A DNA stretch of 64,000 nucleotides from Sebastes aleutianus. Taxonomy: Eukaryota > Chordata > Actinopteri > Perciformes > Sebastidae. The translations under genes were made by a program, and so were the position numbers. Positions 45,167 through 54,783 of this stretch are shown here, one piece after another (positions within the stretch are counted from its first letter, which is position 1; each line of letters starts with the position of its first letter). The stretch lies in the NCBI GenBank assembly GCA_916700875.1, contig CAKAKS010000032.1, forward strand, positions 8,557,001 through 8,621,000, written 5' to 3'. The notes under the pieces were generated by a model. That model ran no database searches, was not told the origin of the DNA, and worked only from the letters and a program-made list of their open reading frames with translations.

Positions 45167-45854
45167 TTGGGGTGTAACAGTATACAGAAATTAAGTTTCG
45201 GTGCAAGTTTGATACAGCGGGAAAAAAACAACAAAGGATACATTTTTCTTAATTTTATTTTGTTAATTTTGAACAGACAGTAGTGCAAATGTCAGCGACA
45301 GACAACATCCTCCTACTGGGGACTGAAGTAGCATTTTCCCTCTGTAAATTTTGGTTTCAGTTGCTGTTGTGCTGTTGTAGCTGACCATTTCATTTGCGCT
45401 TGCCAATGTGTGAGTGACTCAAAGTATCCTTAGGCAAGATACTCAACCACAAATTGTTGCCGAAGGCTGTTCCATCAGTGTTGGAACGAGTATGTAGATT
45501 AGATCCTGATGGGCAGGTTGGCACCTTGCATGGCAGCCTCTGCCATCAGTGTATGAATGTTTGTGTGATTGGGTGAATGCTGACTTGTATTGTAAAGCAC
45601 CTTGAGTTGTCGGAAGACTAGAAAAGGTGTTATATAAATGCCATTTACCTTCTCTAGCTTGTTGTGCGTGCTAACCTTGGCACATGAATGGGTAAAAGTT
45701 CCCCGGGCTGAACTTGTGCTTGTGAACTTTGGTTCCACATTACAAGCATTGATCTACATAACGTAGTTTGCGTGTGGTTACATGCACCGGACCGTGACCT
45801 CCGTTCCGTGACAATTCAGTATGATTCACGAATACACAAACCGTTACAGCCCTA
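45167..45854. mobile_element. hAT-like element with a SINE nested inside
   Basis: Left end TTGGGGTGTAACAGTATAC and right end AACCGTTACAGCCCTA are inverted, in the style TAGGG.TGTAACGGT. The flanks CTTTAAAG (45159-45166) and CTCTAAAG (45855-45862) agree at 7 of 8 positions, supporting one hAT insertion. The element was later split by the SINE at 45405-45652. Confidence 0.75.
45405..45652 (+). mobile_element. tRNA-derived SINE, 5'-truncated
   Basis: It shares the body and tail with the SINE at 18332-18621 (ATCCTTAGGCAAGATACTCA for CCTTGAGCAAGACACT, GTGTATGAATGTTTGTGTGA, GGTGAATGCTGAC, AGTTGTCGGAAGACTAGAAA, TATATAAATGCCATTTACC). The tRNA-like head with boxes A and B is absent. It has an extra middle part (GGCAGGTTGGCACCTTGCAT). 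Confidence 0.8.
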
Positions 45855-45862
45855 CTCTAAAG

Positions 45863-46456
45863 GGACAATTATTCTTATAAAATTGGCATCCAAGACACAC
45901 ACTGTAAGGCAATAACATTAACTCTGAAGTAATTAATATATTCAATACTAGTAGTAAGCTTATTCTTTCTCACTCCAGTTGATCTTATGAATATAAAAAG
46001 GTGTGTCTGTGTGAGGGAGAGAGAGAGAGAAACTGAATCCATCAGTATTCCGGACAGATGGTTTAGGAAGTGCCAAACTATAATGATCTCTCATCTACAA
46101 TAATACACTCTCATACACACGCGGCATTGTTTTCAAGTGTTGTGGTGAATACTGATAAAAATGGTAATTTGAGGTGGTCTTTCACATGCATAGCGATAAC
46201 ACACATTTACTCAGATACACCACACTCTCCTAGACATGCTATACAAAATGCTAAACACCAAAAGTCACATATTTACACACTTTACACACACACACAAATA
46301 TTTACTAGCATGCAGAAAACACATTTTTGTCTCTTCTCTGACAGACGTCTGTACACAGAGAACAAAAAAAAAATTGATGCAGGAACAATAGGTTGTTTTC
46401 AGAAATATGGCGTGACTGTGTCGGTTGCCCCGTTTCTCTGTTTGTGTGCATGTGTG

Positions 46457-46496
<40 letters not shown>

Positions 46497-47340
46497 AGCG
46501 TGAACTTGCGTGTAAAAAGAGTGAAAGTGGAGGAATCTGGAATGAGTTTAACTTCATTCAAGCACACAAATGCTGCACACACACTACCCCAAGTGCTTTA
46601 AAAGAAAACACTAGGGGGGAGAACAAAGAGCCTCCTTGAAGAATAGACATGAATTATTCACTCCATCAGATAAGAGGACAGAGAGGGAATGAGAGAGAGA
46701 CATAGAGGGAGAAAAGGAGAGAGAGATGGAGCATGGGTGATACAAAGAAAGAGACAGACAGATGGATTGACAAGGACAGTAGGGTATGATATTGTATTAG
46801 CAGCAGCGGTGACAGTGAAGGTCCTCAAGAGATTTGAGATAAAAGAACCCAGCATGCCATCATCTACTAAACCATGTCTAAAAATCCACAGGGTGTAAAA
46901 ATATTTAATAGACCAAAATGAATAAATAAAAACAACTCCTGCACTGTCAAAATACATGGCATTACTTATCTGTAGACAGCCAGATGCTTTGGAAATCAGG
47001 GTCTTTTACTGACTTGAGGGGTGTTTTTGTTACCTGAAGGGAAGTGTTTATCCTGTGAAAATCCACAACCAGCAGCGGCTTAGCTGCAGCATCTGCTTTC
47101 CACCCAGATACGCTTTATCAGATCCAAGCGGCACCTCTTTTGTATGCTACTAGTAATGCGGTGATGCTATATTACTTCAGTAACAGCAGACAATCCAGAT
47201 GCTTTATCTAATATGAGGAAGCTAGTAACTAGAAAAGTCAGGCTCTTTATCAGCTGCAAACAGCTGTGGTAGTCTTTATTGTAGTGCTGCGGTGGTTCTG
47301 TAAAGGGATTGACTTGGCACTTTAGAACATATAATAGTGG
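45863..47340. other. Non-coding DNA with GA and GT runs
   Basis: A (GA)n run at about 46015-46031 and a (GT)n run at 46460-46494 generate the long open frames at 46070-46495 and 46265-46582. No gene is supported. Confidence 0.5.
46460..46494. repeat. (GT)n microsatellite, about 17 units
   Basis: Uninterrupted GT run preceded by GCATGTGTGCATG. Confidence 0.95.
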
Positions 47341-47430
47341 CAGTCAGTAACTAAGTGCATTAATTTAAGTACCAGTGTGTTATTGCTACTTTTACTTGAG
47401 TAAATGATCTGAATAGTTATTCCACCACTG
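47341..47430. mobile_element. Very short palindromic hAT-like remnant
   Basis: The left reads CAGTCAGTAACTAAGTGCAT followed by TAATTTAAGTAC. The reverse complement of the right reads CAGTGGTGGAATAACTATTC, then CATTTACTCAAGTA. Only the two terminal regions remain, back to back, in 90 bp. The pattern fits the CAGTGGTGGAA fish hAT group. Confidence 0.55.
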
Positions 47431-47607
47431 GTGCATTCACCAGTATATCATCTGTACAAATGCATTGTACACTACCTGTATTGAAGCATCTACCCGGTCA
47501 CACTAAATGGCATATAAATGGCGATTGCAAGTCATTTCGTGTGCAATAAGAACGCCGTTTTTGCTTTTAGCCTTTGTACGCCTTGTAGTCTGTATTGACT
47601 GCAATGT

Positions 47608-48062
47608 CAGCATTTCCGCCAGAAAAGTTGTTAGGACTGGCGGTGGCGGGGGCAAAACTCAGAGGAGCGGCTTGTCATGATGAGAATAGTGCTGGTCCAC
47701 CTTAACAAGCCACCTTAAGCGAGCCTAAGCTGAAGCCTTCAGTAAACAGACTGTGGTAAGCAAGACACAGGAACTTGGTTTGTATCTTGAGGAGTTGTAG
47801 CTTTTCCTCACCAACAGCCTAAACTGTTTACACTCACATACTGTTATCTTCATACTCTTCATATAAATATATCTTAATCTCACTAATGTTAAGCACACAA
47901 CCTACGCACTGAGTTATTCCGTGAAGGAATTTGCTACTTGTATAACACATTTTAGTTTAAGGACATCTTAAAAATACATAATTCATTGGTGCTTAGGCCC
48001 AGCAGGGAGTCAATTTAGGCCTGGGGGACCGCCAGCCTTACAATACTCTGGCGGAAACCCTG
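47608..48062 (+). mobile_element. MITE with TTTCCGCCAG ends, copy 1
   Basis: Left end CAGCATTTCCGCCAGAA, right end in reverse CAGGGTTTCCGCCAGAG. AATGT lies immediately outside on both sides (47603-47607 and 48063-48067), a possible 5-bp target duplication. It matches 49825-50287 in direct orientation (GGTCCACCTT, AGGAACTTGG, TTAAGCACACAACCTACGCA, TTTGCTACTTGTA, TACATAATTC). Confidence 0.75.
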
Positions 48063-49590
48063 AATGTGAATGCATTCGCGTAAATATGCTACACTCAGAG
48101 CTAGTGATGTAAAACAAAAAGTGAGAAAGACTGCTTGTGGTTAGTGGGAGGTGAGGTGGATGGGTCCAACAAATACAGGACTTTCAAGTGACTTTCAGCC
48201 ACTACTAAGCCTACATTCAGGAATCACCTGGCTTGTTTTGAGTCTTTAAGCTAGCTGTTGATGGTCAGTAAATACGTCCAAACCGCAGGCTGGCTGCTTG
48301 TTAAACCACAATGTCTTGTAATTTGTTTCTACACGTAAAATATAGAAGATGTGACATATGGGTGTGGAGGATTTGGAGTTTTTTAAAGGCACTTTTTGAT
48401 GGAGCTGGGCTGATTAACTAAAATAATTTAACAAATTACTTTTGCTATTGAGTAATTAGTAAACTAAATTTGCCAAGAAGTAATATGATCTGTAAACTGT
48501 CTCTTTTTGGCGGCAGTTTTGTGCGCGTGAATGTGTAGTGCCTTTGCTCGTATTGTGTACTTTGTCAGATACACACAAAAAATGTTTGTGCTTTTGAAAG
48601 TGCTTTTTTCAGTTCTCTTGACCTTGCCTTTCTATTACTAAATGCTTTTGAACTGATAGTGTAGCTATGCTGATTTTTAAAAGTTTAAACTAAAGAGAAG
48701 CTGAAGGTCTATCATCTTATTGTGCAAGTTGAACCTTTATTCAAGTGGACATGGGGTGTTTTACCCAGGCTATGAAAGGAATTCGAAAAGAAACAGTAGT
48801 CCTGTAGTACTATTTGTAGAAATTACCAGTAGGAAGACAGAGACAAATTAATGAGATAAAAGAGATTACAGGACAAACAACTGCAGGGAAAACTTTGCAA
48901 TCTCATCCTTTATTCAATTGCAGAGATAAGAATGAGAGACAGTAACACAGGCTGAAAAAGGAAGGGAAACAAAATACTGGAGTGATTGCAGAGCCAGATT
49001 GAATTTCATCATTTATTCAATAGTTCAGAAGAAGAGAGAGAGAAAGGCAGGGAGGTAAAGTGAGAGTGAGAGTGAAAGGGCCTAAGAGGCTTTAAAAGAC
49101 CCTGTAAGAAGTTTATTATCAGGTTTCCTAATCTTCTTCCTCCATTTCATCCCTCAATCATCAGCTCCACAGCTGGCAGACAGTCGCTCGGGAAGGTGGG
49201 ACCCGACAGTACTACAATGAGGTAATTTGCATTCACTTATGCCATGTCTGTCCCTTGTTACATTAAACCTACTTCTTGCTGGGCTGACACAAAACGGAAG
49301 TGTGGCATCAAGTGACAGAAAGAGGTTTATATTTATCGTGATGATGGGTTGGGAAATTCCACAGGAGCGATCAGCTTGTTCGGAACTATAATGGACACAA
49401 ATCCAAAGCGGTTTTCACATTAGCTTTTTAAATCTTTTCTTCATCAAATTCAGTTAACTCAGTCAGGGTGAAACATTACGCTTCTGCCTCATACGTCACA
49501 CTTAATCACCATGTGAGGAAAAAAAGCAACTTATTTTAGAAATCATTTCTTATTGTTATAACTATAAAGCGGTAGATCTTCAGAAAAAAA
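48063..49590. other. Non-coding DNA with an R1 scrap and a possible conserved block
   Basis: About 48148-48200 carries a reverse fragment of R1 (GGTGGATGGGTCCAACAAA, TACAGGACTTTCA). 49140-49260 is repeat-free with an octamer-type TAATTTGCATT. No gene was recognised. Confidence 0.45.
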
Positions 49591-49824
49591 GTTACTTGTG
49601 CTTGCTGCTGAAACTTTGCAGTTGAAATGGCTGAAATACTGAAGCAGTTAAAGTTGTAGCTGAAGTGTCAATACAATTACTGAAAGAAGTGGAAATGCCA
49701 GTTAAAATGGAAGTGCTGTAAGAAGTTTAATTTGAAGGGAAAGGAGTTGAAATCGTATGTGTTAAGATAAGTGTAGAAGTGTCAGTTGAAGTGGAAGTTC
49801 TGAGAGAAATTAAGCGGTGAAGCA
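49591..49824. repeat. Degenerate GAAGTG/GTTGAA-rich minisatellite, left part
   Basis: Irregular repetition of GAAGTGTCAGTTGAAGTGGA-like blocks (TTGAAATGGCTGAAATACTG, GAAATGCCAGTTAAAATGGA). Similar sequence resumes at about 50290-50530, on the far side of the MITE copy 2, so the array was probably split by that insertion. Confidence 0.55.
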
Positions 49825-50287
49825 AAAGTCGGAGGTGCGGTCTGTCACTAAAATGAGAATAGCGGTGGTCCACCTTTTGAGGTCAGCCCACCTTAAACGA
49901 GCGAGCCTGAGCCGAAGTTGACACTTGCTTCAGGGCTAACCCACTTCATTTTAATCAGCAGGTGGCACAGGAACTTGGCTTGGGTCTTGAGGAGTTGTAT
50001 AATTGATTAACCGTCAGTCCAAACTGTACACACACTGCACTGCTATGTTCACAGCTATAATGTTACTACTGACTTCATACTCTCTGTCACACACATACAC
50101 TCTACCTACACTTGCTAACGTTAAGCACACAACCTACGCACAGAGTTATTCCTTAAAGGAGTTTGCTACTTGTAGAACATATTTTAGTTAAAAAAAATCT
50201 TAAAAAATACATAATTCCCCGATGCTTAGGCATGGCGGTGCGTCAACTTAGAGCCGGCGGGCTTGCAATACACTGACGCAAACCCTG
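49825..50287 (+). mobile_element. MITE with TTTCCGCCAG-type ends, copy 2
   Basis: Direct-orientation partner of 47608-48062, with small insertions such as a CA-rich stretch near 50085-50100. The right end is CTGACGCAAACCCTG. The left terminus is degraded (GTCGGAGGTGCGGTCTGTCA) and no flank duplication is visible. Confidence 0.7.
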
Positions 50288-51099
50288 TGTAAGAACTTGG
50301 AGGAAGTTTGAGAAAGTTACATGAAGAGTTCAGTGAAGAAATAAGACCTGAAATGGTTTGAAGTGGCAGTTGGAGTGTACACATTAAAAGGAGTTGAAAT
50401 GTTTGTTGTAGTGTAATCCCTGTAAGGAGATGACCTCAGTTTGTCTGTTGACATGTAAATGCTGAAAGCAGTCAAACTGTCATTTGAGGAGGAACAGATG
50501 ATAGCAGTTGAGAAGTCAGTTTACTCTAAGAGAGGAATAAGCTCTATCAGGCTTTGTCAGCACAGGCAATACTTGTTAGTGGAACCAGCTGGCCTTATGT
50601 TTGATGATGACTTACACTGTTGTTCACTTCTAATATCTTGAATATGCTTATTAGATTACATTTTCATTAAATAATTTTACAACACCATACTAATTGTCTA
50701 TGATAAGAAGTTTAACTATTAGATTCAATTTGTGTTCTGGTGTCTAATAAGATTAAGTTGTTTATGTATTTGTCATGGTATATTTTAAAGACCTCTAACT
50801 ATATTTCAGATATAACTTTAATAAATAAAAAAAAATGTATATTGTAATCCTTGACTGGAGTGAATGTTCTTTTTCCGAGTTAGCTGATTTAATAAGATGG
50901 TGATCATGCACCAACATGTGGCCATTTGTTTCGACTGGAGCCCATGGTGACACAGGAAAGGTCCTGACTGAATAATGTGACCGTTTTCTAATTTGTCTCC
51001 AAACCTGCGGGGAAGCCAGCTACTTGTTACCTGTTAGCAGCTGTTCCCCCAGAATGACAAGAACCCAGTGCAACACAGCCCAGACACCTGGTCACCAGA

Positions 51100-51100
<1 letters not shown>
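50288..51100. other. Right part of the degenerate minisatellite, then plain non-coding DNA
   Basis: GAAGTTTGAGAAAGTTACAT, GAAGTGGCAGTTGGAGTG and related blocks continue to about 50530. The rest is AT-rich and unremarkable. Confidence 0.45.

Positions 51101-51155
<55 letters not shown>
51101..51155. repeat. (CA)n microsatellite, about 27 units
   Basis: Uninterrupted CA from 51101 to 51155, the longest simple repeat in the window. Likely length-polymorphic. Confidence 0.98.
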
Positions 51156-51158
<3 letters not shown>

Positions 51159-51194
51159 CACACACCGTGCCAGGCTACCAGATGCTGTCCAGAC

Positions 51195-51560
51195 AAGGTA
51201 ATTGAGACGAGGAATGGATGGAGAAAAGGGACAGAGAACAACAAGGTTGAAAAGAGAGAAAATAAAGTGTGAAAGAGTGGAAAAGGTGCTTGTTAAGTCA
51301 CAGGAGAGGAGAGATAAGAATGTGAAAAGGAGAGGAAACACGAGAAAGGCATGTTGTAAAAAGTGTGAAAGGTTGAAAGAAGGGATGGAGTGTCAGAGGA
51401 GAGGAAGGGATAGTCACATGGGGTGGTTCGGATGGATGGAGAGAAAGGAGAGGTCGAATTAGAAACTGTAACAGTGTGCATCACGCCACATCACTCAGGA
51501 AGAGGAGAGGAGGACAAATAGGGACATAGAGTGTAGAGAGAGGAGGAGGAGAGAGAGGAG
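51195..51560. repeat. Purine-rich (GA) degenerate tract
   Basis: A strong strand bias to A and G over about 360 bp, with many GAGAGGAGAG, GAAAGG and AAAAGG blocks. It produces open frames on both strands that are not genes. Confidence 0.8.
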
Positions 51561-51675
51561 GACTGCAGGAACGACACAAATATGGTCGAAATAAGAGGAA
51601 TGTTTCTTGGCAGAATACTGCAAGATGACTTTTGTTAAAAGCACATTTACCAGCAAGGAAGAAAAAAACAATGAG

Positions 51676-51934
51676 TTAAAGGAATAGTTAGACATTTTGG
51701 GAAACTTGCTTATTCGGTTTCTTACCAAGAGGGAGATAAGATTGATACCACTGTTAAGCTGGACGCTAGTCACCAAGATGCTAGGCTAGCTGTTCCTCGT
51801 TGCTTCCAGGCTATAGGCTAAGCTAAACTAAGCTAATCACCTGTTGGCTCTAGTAACGTTCACAGATTGATATTGATCTTCTCATCTAACTTACGGTAAA
51901 AGTGTGTTTCCCAAAATGTTGACAATTTCTTTAA
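51676..51934. mobile_element. MITE with TTAA ends, 259 bp
   Basis: TTAA at 51676-51679 and 51931-51934. Termini TTAAAGGAATAGTTAGACAT, then TTTTGGGAAAC, and in reverse TTAAAGAAATTGTCAACATT, then TTGGGAAACAC. The interior contains the GCTAGGCTAGCTG and AAGCTAA-rich stretch common in this abundant fish family. Confidence 0.85.
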
Positions 51935-52134
51935 CTTGTGCAGTGTATATTTTAATCCACAGTTAAAGTTACTACAAGGAACTTTCATTTTGTGTTTGTT
52001 TTGGCGGCCCCTGTGGACTAAAAGCGGCAGTGTTTCCATGAGCACCACCGCCTCGTGTCGTAAAGATTTGCAGCTGCCAGACTCCTTTTTGAAAACCTCT
52101 CATTCTGGCGTTAATCAAACCCAAATTGCGATCT

Positions 52135-52300
52135 TTTTCTAAGCCTTACAAAGCGGTGTTGCTTAAGCCTAACCGAGTCGATCTATTCCTAAACCTAACT
52201 AAGTTGTTTTATTTTGAAAAGACTGGAGCAGAAATTGACACGTGCATCACGTGTTGCTGAACATTCGTAGGAAAGCACACCAAAAATATGTTCACGCATT
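52135..52300 (-). repeat. Dispersed repeat R1, reverse partial copy
   Basis: Shares CCTAAACCTAACTAAGTTGT, ATTTTGAAAA, GCAGAAATTGACAC, GCTG(A/G)A(C/T)ATTCGTAGGA with 1970-2080 in the same orientation. No 68-bp array here. Confidence 0.7.
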
Positions 52301-52928
52301 GCGAAAAAAGGGTAATTTGTATCTATGTACACAAATTAAATAGATACAATTTTGTAACTATTTCATAAACTGCTGTGAGACTGTGTTGGTAGGTCATATA
52401 TTCGCATCAGTATTAAAATGAGACTGTTCCATAATCAGTTAAAAGTCGCTTGTAGTAACTTTGAAGGAAGGATAAAGCCAGGAAAACACAAAGGTGGGTT
52501 TTACCTTGACAGTCCACACTCCCTTATGTGCGTCCTCACTAGACAAAATGCTTCTTTCTTTGGCACTTTGTGGTTGAACACATTCATTCTGAACAAGTTC
52601 AAATCAAACAATCATTTGATTTTGTCTGTTTTTTTCCGATTTCTTTATTACCGTGGGGTGGCAGCTGAAGTTTAGTTCTGCTGGTTGATCTCAGTAATTG
52701 TCAGAAGTTGTTACTTTAGAAAATGTTGGTCCCTAACATGCTGTTTGATTGCTTCACTTGTCTTTGCCAAACAACTATGTCTTCACCACTCTTCTCTTTC
52801 TTTATTCCCCATTTCTCTCAGTGAAAATGTCTATGATTTTCTCTCTCTCATCTCTATACTCCTGGATCTGCAACACTCAATACTCCAATGTCATAATTGT
52901 CTCTATTCCAAAGACATTAAGCACAGAC

Positions 52929-52978
<50 letters not shown>

Positions 52979-54124
52979 ACATTAGCCTGACCGTTTAAAT
53001 GATGTTTGTATTGCTCAATTCAGTTCACAGTGGGCAAGCTGGGAGCAGCTTCACAGCCAATTCTCTAACTACTCCTACTGTGTGTGTGTGTGTGTGTGTA
53101 TGAATGTTTGCTGATGGGAATATGGCAGCGGGTTAACTTTGCCAGCAAGCCTCTTCATTTCTTTTATAATGACGCCAATAGAGAGACAGACAGAAAGACG
53201 CAGAGATAGAGTGAAGGACAGATACACAGAGTGTAATAGTGCTTTTCAGTATAGATCTTTTACTCCGATGGGACTGAGAGAGCATCAGAAATACCGGAGC
53301 GAAGAGAGTGAGTGGTGCCAATGAATGCCTGAGGCCTGACTGTGAAGTAGCTCTGCTTTCATTCATAATTCCAACACACAAACACGAGTGCACACACATG
53401 CAATCACACTCACACCCAATGTAATTTGTTACCTCCCTTGTTAGGATAAATTATTAAATGTGCCCCCGCCAGTTAATTTCATCATGATTTAGGGGGTGAA
53501 TCTGATAAAAACACAACAAATTGCCTCTCCACAATTCCCATGGTTACATCTGAATAAATTTCCCATTGAGTGCATGCATGCGCACACACATGCATGTGAT
53601 CTGGTCTTGGCACTGAGCCCTGCCTCTGTGTTCCTTGACAAATCAGGGGCATAATAATGGATCCCACCATAACGTCAGCACACACACACACACACACATA
53701 CACAGGGGAAAACACACAAGTGAGCAGGGATAATTGAGATGTTTCAACATGAGACAGAGGGAATCGGCGGGTCGTTTGCAAATCCAGGCAAACAAACAAA
53801 TCATGAACATACATGCGACACAATTAGACACAAAGCAAAGCTATGTTCGCCCGGCCATTAGTCTCCTCAATGAAGAGATGGGAGCGCTATTTGAAGAGGC
53901 TTTTAGTGATTATAACCATGGGGAAAAAGTCCAGTGGATTTTATGAATGTTCACTATTTCACAGAATGTATTAAACAAAAATGTTCTGACATTTAACAAT
54001 CATAATGTAACAAATAGCAAATGTCCTTTTCCATTCCTGCATCCCAGTAAAATAAGAATAAAAAAAAAATTAAAAAATGGGCACATCACTGAATTCACGC
54101 ATGAAGATCTGTTTATTGTCATTG
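52301..54124. other. Non-coding DNA with several CA/GT runs
   Basis: (CA)n at 52931-52976 (about 23 units), GT at 53081-53099 and CA at 53679-53697. 53820-53950 is a repeat-free block with an open frame reading RPAISLLNEEMGALFEEAFS; see findings. No supported gene. Confidence 0.45.
52931..52976. repeat. (CA)n microsatellite, about 23 units
   Basis: Uninterrupted CA run. Confidence 0.95.
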
Positions 54125-54783
54125 TAGATCAATTAATTGGTTTGGCCGATTAATAGGCCGATAGGACGTTTTACAAACTATCGTTATCGGTGTAACTGGG
54201 CTCTGAAAGTTCCGATGGCTTTGCAGCCGCCACCAGTCATGAGGGGAAGCTTTTGAATGTAGGCTCCATACACAAAGTCAAGGTAGAGGGGGAGAAAAAG
54301 AGTTATCTCTCAAATATGTAACACAACACTATCAGCTCTTCCCAGATACAAGACAGGCAGACAGGGAGGAAAATACATCATTCACTGTTACTTTAACTTG
54401 CTTACTGTACCAATTTGGCGTTCTCTTTTCCAAATAATCCTGCCAATAACAATTCCATAATCCATTCATGAAATGAAATAGCGCACCTCAAGATCCTCCT
54501 GGTTTGCAAGAGTAGCATTTAACAAAGTATGTGACGCCCAACAGAAGTAACCCTAGCCAGTCATATGCTACAGAACAGCACATCACCCATTGCAAATACA
54601 TAGAATATTTTCCAATGTTGTAATCCACCAAATCACACTTCAGCATTTCCTTTTACGAATTATTGAATTCGGACTGACAAAAAAAATGATCTATTAAAAA
54701 TCGCGTTTGCAAAAGTAGCTGACTAGGCTTCTGCAGAAGTAAAGAATTGTCTATCGACTGTTCCCTGCTTCGGTCGACCTCTA
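54125..54783. mobile_element. Probable hAT-like non-autonomous element
   Basis: The left edge TAGATCAATTAATTGGTTTG plus GCCGATTAATAGGCCGATAG, and the right edge CTTCGGTCGACCTCTA, look like diverged TAGAGGTCGACCGAT-type inverted ends. CAAACTATCGTTATCGGTGT follows the left end, as in related fish repeats. No 8-bp duplication was seen and there is no second copy in the window. Confidence 0.45.

Noticed and set aside
46070..46582. Overlapping 141- and 105-codon frames
   Set aside because: Both run through the (GT)n repeat and encode valine-cysteine or histidine-threonine runs.
51024..51462. Several open frames on both strands
   Set aside because: They are created by the (CA)n run and the purine-rich tract, which lack stops by composition.
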